Assembly (NCBI GenBank): GCA_003254905.1
Contig: QANU01001262.1
Span: forward strand, 1,129,279-1,193,278
Reading direction: 5' to 3'
Source of the DNA: Nissolia schottii
Taxonomy: Eukaryota; Streptophyta; Magnoliopsida; Fabales; Fabaceae
Length of the DNA stretch: 64,000 nucleotides
The notes under the pieces are model-generated. The model made no database searches. It saw only the letters and a list, made by a program, of their open reading frames with translations, and had not been told where the DNA came from. The position numbers were made by a program, and so were the translations under genes. How positions within the stretch are numbered: position 1 is the stretch's first letter; every line of letters starts with the position of its first letter. This document shows positions 57,150-64,000 of this stretch, piece after piece.

Positions 57150-59203
57150 ATGGTTTCATCACACCGAACTCAGATGCTGTTTCGATGCATTGCTACTGTA
57201 AGTGTTCCGTGTCATCATGATTCTAAGAGGTTCATTGATTATCATTAGTTATGAGCACATAATAACAAGAGTAATAAATAAAACGAGAAAGATATATCAA
57301 CATTTTGAATTTAACAGATCTGTTGTCTATGCCTTTTGTAAAAGAAACTGCTGATCTAAATGCATATTAAGTAAATGTACCTATTCTAAAAGAAGAATGA
57401 GTCTGCTTCTTGATTCTGTTGTTATTATTATTATTATTTCTTTCGGGATTTTGTCCAATTTATTGCTAAACACAGTAGCATACCATGACATGAGTGGTTA
57501 CTGGTTCAATCTAAAATTTCAAAATTTTATATTGATTGCACAGATCGGCAATCTTGTCCTGCTTCTGCTTTGGCGCACTATGCACACGATTGTTGGCACA
57601 TGGTATTCCATGTTTGCCATGGCTTATTTGATTGAAAGTTGCTGTATCTCTTATGGGATGTTGAACAAGTACAAGTCTCTTCATATTGAAAAGGTTCGGT
57701 ACCTCGCCATTGTGATAGAGAGCGAGGACGCGCATCAAACCAAAAAAGTTGTCAAACTTTTGAAGTGGCTGCACTCTATCGGTGTAAGGAATGTTTGCCT
57801 CTATGACATGAACGGTATGAAGCTTGGAGAACTAGTAATTGTAAACTTTCTGTTGCTCAGGTCATATATTATTAATGTTTTCCTTGAATTCCTCGTTTTA
57901 GGAGTACTGAACAAGTCTAAGGAGGCCATATTCAAAAAATTGAAGAATGCAAAATCGTTTGAGGTACCATAGCATGCGAATGAATATCCCTCCCGACTTA
58001 TGATATTAGCTTGAATTTGACCAAGTAAAGTATCTTATATGTTGGTCATATTGATCACATAGTTTTGGGGTACTCCCTACATATATGGTGGATGGAGAAT
58101 GACATAATCGTGTCTCGCCTATAATATTTGTTTGTTGATCTATCATCGAAGAAAGTCACTGATGTATTATATCAACAACATGGCTCTCAAATCTCGAGTG
58201 TAGAGGACTTAATGCATTGTAAAAGTAAGGGTGTCAAAATTAGGCATGAAAAAGGTGCCTTTGATTCAATCTATCATTAACTCAATGCAGGAAGTTAATG
58301 AAGCTGTGAAACACCATGATCCGAATCAGATGACTTTAGAATTTCTTTCTTATGCGGACGGGAAGGAGGCCATGGTCAAGGCGGCCAACTTGATTTTTGT
58401 GGAGAACTTGAAACAGAAAAACTTTGGTGGAGAAATTGATGGTCATGTTTTATCAGAGTCTCACCTCAATGAGGCATTGCAGACTGTTGGTTTGTTTTCT
58501 TGCTAAACCTACTTGTTGTCTTCTGCAACTAATTAACTACTTATCCAATTAATCATTATCTTGTTTTTCACTGTCAGGTTTCAAAGGCCCTGAACCTGAC
58601 CTTTTACTGGCGTATGGACCAGTGAGGAGCCACCTTGGTTTTCCTGCATGGAAACTTCGATATACTGAGATTATGTAAGTTCTTCCTAGGGTATTATTAT
58701 TATTATTATTACTATTATTCATCAATTTTTATTAAAATGGCAGCCCAGTGCACGGGGCTCCATCTTGTCAGTGAACATATTTGGATCTAATTTGGTTTTT
58801 TCTATCAGCTTTCTCTCTTTCTCATATTTTCTTCTTGGATAGTTATTATAAAATGTAGTAGTAGAGTTGTTACTCTCCTCGGTTCCATTGCTGAAGCATT
58901 GAACCTTAAAATAAATCTCTCTGCGTTGTATAAGTTGTATGTATGTATGTATATGAAGTTTTTGTAGGTAGCTTCTTTTTCTGTTTTTCGTTTGAATAGA
59001 TTCTGAAAGATGTTTATTACAGACATATGGGACCATTGGGCTCCATGAGGTACGGTTCCTTGATTAAAGCCATTTACAATTACACAAAGGTGCACCAGAA
59101 TTATGGTAAGTGTTTTCTCTAGTGACATGCATCGTTATACATATTCTATAGGTAATTAAATATGTCCTCACTATTTTTTCTGAATTTTCAAACAGGTAAG
59201 TAA
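57150..59203 (+). CDS. LEW1: LEW1: NUS1/NgBR-type cis-prenyltransferase partner
   Basis: LEW1 is the plant counterpart of NUS1/NgBR; it pairs with a cis-prenyltransferase at the ER to make dolichol for protein glycosylation. Seven exons keep phase: 57150-57197, 57544-57814, 57902-57963, 58291-58489, 58578-58674, 59023-59105 and 59196-59203, 255 residues (Arabidopsis is similar). Exon 1 gives MVSSHRTQMLFRCIAT; exon 2 has a membrane segment around IGNLVLLLLWRTMHTIVGTW. Family landmarks: KVRYLAIVIESEDAHQTKKV, GVRNVCLYDMNG, QMTLEFLSYADGKEAM and GPVRSHLGFPAWKLRYTEII. The C-terminus reads KVHQNYGK; the RxG of animal NgBR is NxG here. As in NUS1 proteins, catalytic residues of active cis-prenyltransferases are not evident. 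An ATG-started frame at 57397-57543 is intronic. The last exon is uncertain. Confidence 0.88.
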
Positions 59204-60699
59204 TAAGGAAGGAATTTGAGAGTAATTGAGTCGGCATGCATAAGGCATAGGCGTGAAGAGTAGAGACTACCTAGTTGATGCATATCTTTATGGAAGAAGG
59301 ACTTTCTCAGTAGATGTTTAGGCTTGCAAGTCATGATCTAGTTTTAGTGTGAATCTTCAAAAAAAAAAAAAAAAGGTTATGTAGTATCTTTTTTCTTCTT
59401 CTGCTGGTATTGGTTATCAACTATTTTCCCTTTCATCCGTGTTATGCCTTGCCTTGTAAGATGCAATATGGTTAGCCTTTGAATTAGCAGAGGAACTAGA
59501 CCGAACACACACACACATATAATAGCATCCTTTGGTTCCCTAAATCTACCTTTGAATATGGTCTTTGCTTTTGCTAATTGAGGATCCTAATTTGAGAAAA
59601 AATTGTCAGTATTAAGAGAATGTCTCAATCATTTGGAAGTAATCCTTGACAATTGCCTATCTTAATAATAATATCAACAGTTTGAAACTTAAGGTGAATA
59701 TCAATGTGGACGCAGACATTGGTTTGAATAGATGTTGAGAAGAGTTTTGAATGTTTCTTTGTGGTATGGGTCTCAACAAAATAATAATGGATGAAAATAT
59801 GGCCAAGAACTCTATCAGTAATTAAGAGCGTATAAGATTTTATGCAATAATGGAAAAAATAAATTGTTCTTAAAACATTAAGAGCGTATAAGATTTTATG
59901 CAATAATAGAAAAAATAAATTGTTCTTAAAACACGTTTCCAAATAATGGAGAATTGAATGAGAAAACATACTAACAAAGGAGAAAATGATTCTCTTAAAT
60001 GAATTCTTATCATGTGATTCATTATTTTTTTTTTTATTGTTTATAGCATGTATGAGTCATACATTCTTAATTAATAGTAAAAAATCACATTTAACCTCAT
60101 ATGATAAGAAACTCACCTGAGAGAATCCACTCTTCAAAAATTAATAACTTAAGAAACAAATCAAGTACCATAATATCTTTGGTACATAGTCACATTACCT
60201 TTACTTTGTGTGTTTTGTTACATGCGCAAAGAAGCAGTTATAAATGAACAAAATATTGGTCAGTGGCCCTAGCCATATATACACTGTCTTGCTGAAATTC
60301 CATCTGCGCTACAATAACATTGTATAGTGCAGAGGTGCCAATTTTCTTTTGTGAAGCATTTTGATATAAAGTTCGATCCCCAATGATTTTCAATTTACAT
60401 TGTATTTCCACTCTTACCCTTTTCCACCAGTAGGTTGTGGAATCTCTCTTATGGTTAAAAAGAGAATGAAAAGCAATGTGTGCCAATTGTGTTGACAAAG
60501 ATGGAGGTTAAATAAATAATATTTACTATTTAACATTGGTGATTTTGAAAAATGGCTGCAAAATGCTAACATAATTTCTAATAGTAAACTTTAGAGCTGA
60601 TCAGATCTTTTTAAATTTTGTTTAGTGCATCCATATCCTGTCATGCCCTTTTTTTATTTCTTCTTATTTACGAAGGTTACACACACACACATATACATA
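59204..60699. other. Spacer downstream of LEW1
   Basis: Probable LEW1 3' region, then AT-rich spacer. It contains a 56-base tandem duplication and CA/TA microsatellite sequence at about 60677-60720. No gene is supported. Confidence 0.5.
59821..59932. repeat. 56-base tandem duplication
   Basis: Two adjacent units (59821-59876 and 59877-59932), starting ATTAAGAGCGTATAAGATTT, differ at about one position. The near identity implies a very recent duplication. Confidence 0.95.
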
Positions 60700-62418
60700 T
60701 ATATACACACACACACCCTAAACCCATACACCCGCACATACACCACTAAATTATATGTAATTAATGACAATTATATGGGCTACAGTAGACTTTCCTCATT
60801 TACAATATCACGCGACTCTCCACGCGATTTTCTCAACCTTATCACAAACGAAAACGCAATCCGACGTAATTTTCTCAACTAGATCACACACAAACCTTTC
60901 AAACAATTTATTCTGAGCTACATAATCCGCATACAGGAGCATTTTTTAAATGAATCATTTTCGTGTTTTTTAAATGAAGATGTGCTGATGTCCGTGTACG
61001 GACTCAATTGGAGACTTCCCCTTCATCGCTGCCAGGGCGGCAGCTTCGTCTGGCCCTGACACTTCTTCAACATCCGAGTCGGATGACTTCTCAACCAGGA
61101 CTACCCTTGCAGGATCATTTGGCATCCGAACGAGCTTTTCCTACAAACAGTTATGCATTGACAACATTGATGTCAACAACATATCTTTGCTCATCTTTCA
61201 GAATTGTGATGTTAATTGAGCAGTAGAAACTTGTTTATTAACCAAGTCAGGAGGGAAATTCAGTTGAATCTTTCTTTTTGTTCCATGAGATTCATCTTAG
61301 CATTATCTGAGGTTACATTAATTTCAGTATGTGCTTTTTCCATAATTTCATCAGGTGGTCACGTCTCTTCACCCTGGTTCTCTTTTACCTTTTTCATTTT
61401 CAGCTAAATCACTTTTCCCTCCATAATATCATTGAGTAGGTCGAATGAGCCAAACTTATCCTTGTGAAAGTACGACCTTGGTTATGCAAGAGAGCGTGTT
61501 AGTGACATACATTACAACATAAAATTTAAGTGCACAAACGTTATAGTCACACATACACAAACTTTATATGACATTGTGCACAAACTTTGCACCGGTGCTG
61601 GACTGTGTGAAGCATTTTTGCCGGCGTCCTTAGCAACAGCTGCCCTTTTGAGTGATCATGGAAGAGTCATTTCTATAGTAATGAACAATTAACATCACGA
61701 ATTTAATTTAAAAGCTTTTACTCACACTTTTATACATTCTAATGTATAAACTTTATATATATGTATATTACTTAATGTAAAGTAATATTGTATAATATGA
61801 TATCTGATTGGAGTGCACAAACTTTATATGACATAGTGCACAAACTTTATATGACTGAGTGCACAAACTTTATATGACTGAGTGCAAAAACATTATGACT
61901 TGTGCACAACACTGTGATTTTATTCAAACATAAATTAGTTTACAATCTTTACACAATGCTTTATGTACACCCTAAACACACACACTTGTACATACACCAC
62001 CAAATTATAAAGTTAGACGGAAAGCAAATTGATGAACAAACCCCTAAACAATGAACTCAGTTTTGATGTACTCACCGGCGTTTGTTTTCTTGTGGGATAT
62101 TTGATTGCGTTTGGTACATATCTGTGCAGAGAGCACGATGAGTTTGCAGAAGAGATATGAGAGTGAAGAGAACGACGAGAGATGATGAGAGTGAAGAGAG
62201 AACGAAGAGAGTGCTAAGAGTGAAGAGAGAAAACGAAATGGTTTGTCTTTTAAATCCTTATTTTTGAGACGAGAAAGTGGAATCGAGAATGTTACGCGTG
62301 TAATTGACACGCGAGTGAGTGAGAGTATGAGTGGAGTTGGTAATTATTATGTGGGGCCATCGTATATTAATATAGGTGTATGTATGATGTATTAATTTAA
62401 AGTATACACGTAACATAT

Positions 62419-62420
<2 letters not shown>
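60700..62420 (-). mobile_element. Mutator-like element, copy 2
   Basis: Same family as 42530-45150. Shared blocks include ATTTATTCTGAGCTACA, GAACGAGCTTTTCC/T, TTTGCACCGGTGCTGGACTG and the GAGAGTGAA tract (about 62155-62230). It lacks about 0.9-1 kb containing the minisatellite of copy 1, keeping one unit near 61789. It ends in inverted-repeat sequence similar to copy 1 (TATTAATATAGGTGTATGTA at about 62367-62386). The edges are hidden in CA/TA microsatellites, so the target duplication cannot be read. Confidence 0.75.
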
Positions 62421-62466
<46 letters not shown>

Positions 62467-64000
62467 ATCCCGAATGCCGTATACTGCCAATTTCTATGAG
62501 GACCCTCTCTGTCTAAGACCACAATCCCATTACTATAGCATTGGACAATGTCCTACCATATTCATCATTTTCACCATCATATCTATTTTAAAGTAAATGT
62601 CTACTCAGCCTCTAAAAAAAATGTTTTAATGTTTTAAGTAGTTCATGAAAAAAAAAATTGCTAACCTAACAACATTTTAAAATTTTAAAAAGTATGTTAA
62701 ATCTTTTTTAAATCTTTTAAGATTGAATTGTGATTTCATTTTTTTAAGGACTTCTTAAAGCACTAAAACATTTTTTAATGACTAAATTGACACTTAATCC
62801 TTTATTTTATGATTGGTAAATTCTTCAGCAATGTATTGTACCTGTCATCCCACGTCTATTTCAGCTGCATATGTTTGTTGTAAGCGATTCTCATACTATT
62901 TCAATTCATTGGATTATTATTCTCAGAGATCGTGGTCCCTTTCACGGTTTCACCCCCTGGAAAATGTTAGTTTTTATTGCTAATTTGTGAAAAATCATAC
63001 AATTTCACATGTATGGAAAAATTAAGTTCTCACTGACTCGGACCTAGTCTAACATTTAAACCATAGTAATGACATGTATTTTTCTTCTTCGCATAGTATT
63101 TTTCACCGTCAAATACTTAAATAGTGACTCCCTTTCAATAATGTTTCATTCCATACCCATGAATCACAAAATCAAATCTAAAATTACATATCTAAGTGAA
63201 TTAAGTGTTTTCGACTTGGATTAATACTTTGTTGGTCCAAAGTTATGAAATGGGGTAGTGCTAGACTCATTATATAATTACTATCTCTTAATCATTTGTC
63301 TAATGCATTTACTTAGCTATGTTACAAGTTGTTTATCCAATTATGCATTAGTTTGGTTACACCTTCAAGTCTTTAACCATTAACCCCCAGCTTACATTTT
63401 GTACGCAAAATTTGAAAAGGCAAATAAATGAAAAAAAGAAAAGAAAAGAAGGGAAAATTTGTCTGACAATTGTGCACGTGGCAAAATCTTCAGCATGGTC
63501 ATTAATGGAACTGCAAAAGCCAGAGTAAGTGTTGGAGAGAGACACATGCTGCATGGTAAAGGAATATTTAAGGATGTAGAAACCGAATGAAAGAACATGC
63601 TCTCGTTATACTTTAGATATGTTAAGTAATGTTTGATATGTATAAAGTAAATATATATTAAAAAAAAAAAGATGAATTTTTCTTACGATTAATTAACATA
63701 CATATCAAACATTGATTTGTTACTTCACATTGCTTATTCCCACATCAGAATGATTGTTACGTGTGCGGCCTGAATCTGATGACTGATGAGTTTCTCTGCC
63801 ATTTCGCATTTTGATTCCATTCCCCCATGTGCATGGATCCATGCCACATATATCCTCCTCCTCTGGGGTAATAACCCATGTATGGGTTTCAAATGGGTTA
63901 ATTTCGAATATATGGTGGGAGAGAAAAAATTACGGATGTGTGGGGGGAGTGTATGAAATCGGACCATGTATGGCCGATTTCAGTACGCAAAAAAAAAAAA
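62421..64000. other. Right-edge spacer
   Basis: An (AT)n run (about 62433-62464) then AT-rich sequence. Short frames near 63360-63970 show no family resemblance. Confidence 0.5.
63617..63716. repeat. Short inverted repeat (MITE-like hairpin)
   Basis: AAGTAATGTTTGATATGTAT near 63625 is mirrored by ATACATATCAAACATTGATT near 63699, with poly-A in the loop. About 100 bases in total, resembling a small MITE. Confidence 0.65.

Noticed and set aside
57397-57543. Start of LEW1 at the ATG at 57397
   Set aside because: These codons do not resemble the family; splicing 57197 to 57544 gives a matching N-terminus and correct phase.
63357-63967. Minus-strand frames at the right edge
   Set aside because: Short, unlike any family I recognise, and no splice or start context supports them.

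Overview
The window is nuclear DNA of a flowering plant. It is AT-rich and the host genes carry plant-type introns. Their products match eudicot families: a PHD/SPOC-like AIPP2-type protein, two pentatricopeptide-repeat (PPR) proteins, a PLATZ factor and a LEW1/NUS1-type protein. The protein flavour and the dense MITE, MULE and LTR-element content suggest a legume, quite possibly peanut (Arachis); the genus is an inference. There is one 497-base run of N and two single N, so this is draft assembly. No CRISPR array, operon or prokaryotic structure is present. All gene models below were built by eye from splice sites, reading phase and family resemblance.

Layout. 1-1245 is a partial direct copy of sequence found again at 8222-8316 and 11700-12655. 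A five-exon copy of Mediator subunit MED6 (1812-6746) lies between the two copies; it has lost one base in each of two exons and looks like a decaying duplicate. 10330-19844 is a 12-exon gene for an AIPP2/PAIPP2-type chromatin reader. 22234-24531 is an intron-free coding region for the plastid RNA-editing factor RARE1. 25040-27304 (minus) is a five-exon gene for a small plastid membrane protein with a YtxH-like segment. 27922-36900 is a nest of fossil retroelements: a Ty3-like remnant whose LTR holds a Ty1/copia element, which itself holds a solo LTR. 39030-40925 is a PLATZ gene. 42530-45150 and 60700-62420 are two copies of one Mutator-like element family with minisatellites. 46472-47459 is a long inverted-repeat element whose centre is the assembly gap. 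48702-49550 is a hAT-like element with an 8-bp target duplication. 50126-53301 is a large PPR gene (At1g06710 type) with a small hidden last exon. 54940-56240 is a local tandem array. 57150-59203 is a seven-exon LEW1 gene, the plant NUS1/NgBR-type partner of cis-prenyltransferase.

The host genes do not form one pathway. Two nuclear regulators (the MED6 copy and AIPP2-type), three genes for organelle-targeted proteins (RARE1, the YtxH-like plastid protein and the large PPR), one DNA-binding factor and one dolichol-synthesis subunit are simply neighbours. The most informative structural signal is the direct repeat flanking the MED6 copy. It predicts a tandem duplication and another, probably intact, MED6 just left of the window. 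Other points worth attention are four tandem YIDLEA repeats and a GC-AG intron in the AIPP2-type gene, a recursive-splice-like site at the end of LEW1, and peptides conserved between the two MULE copies.
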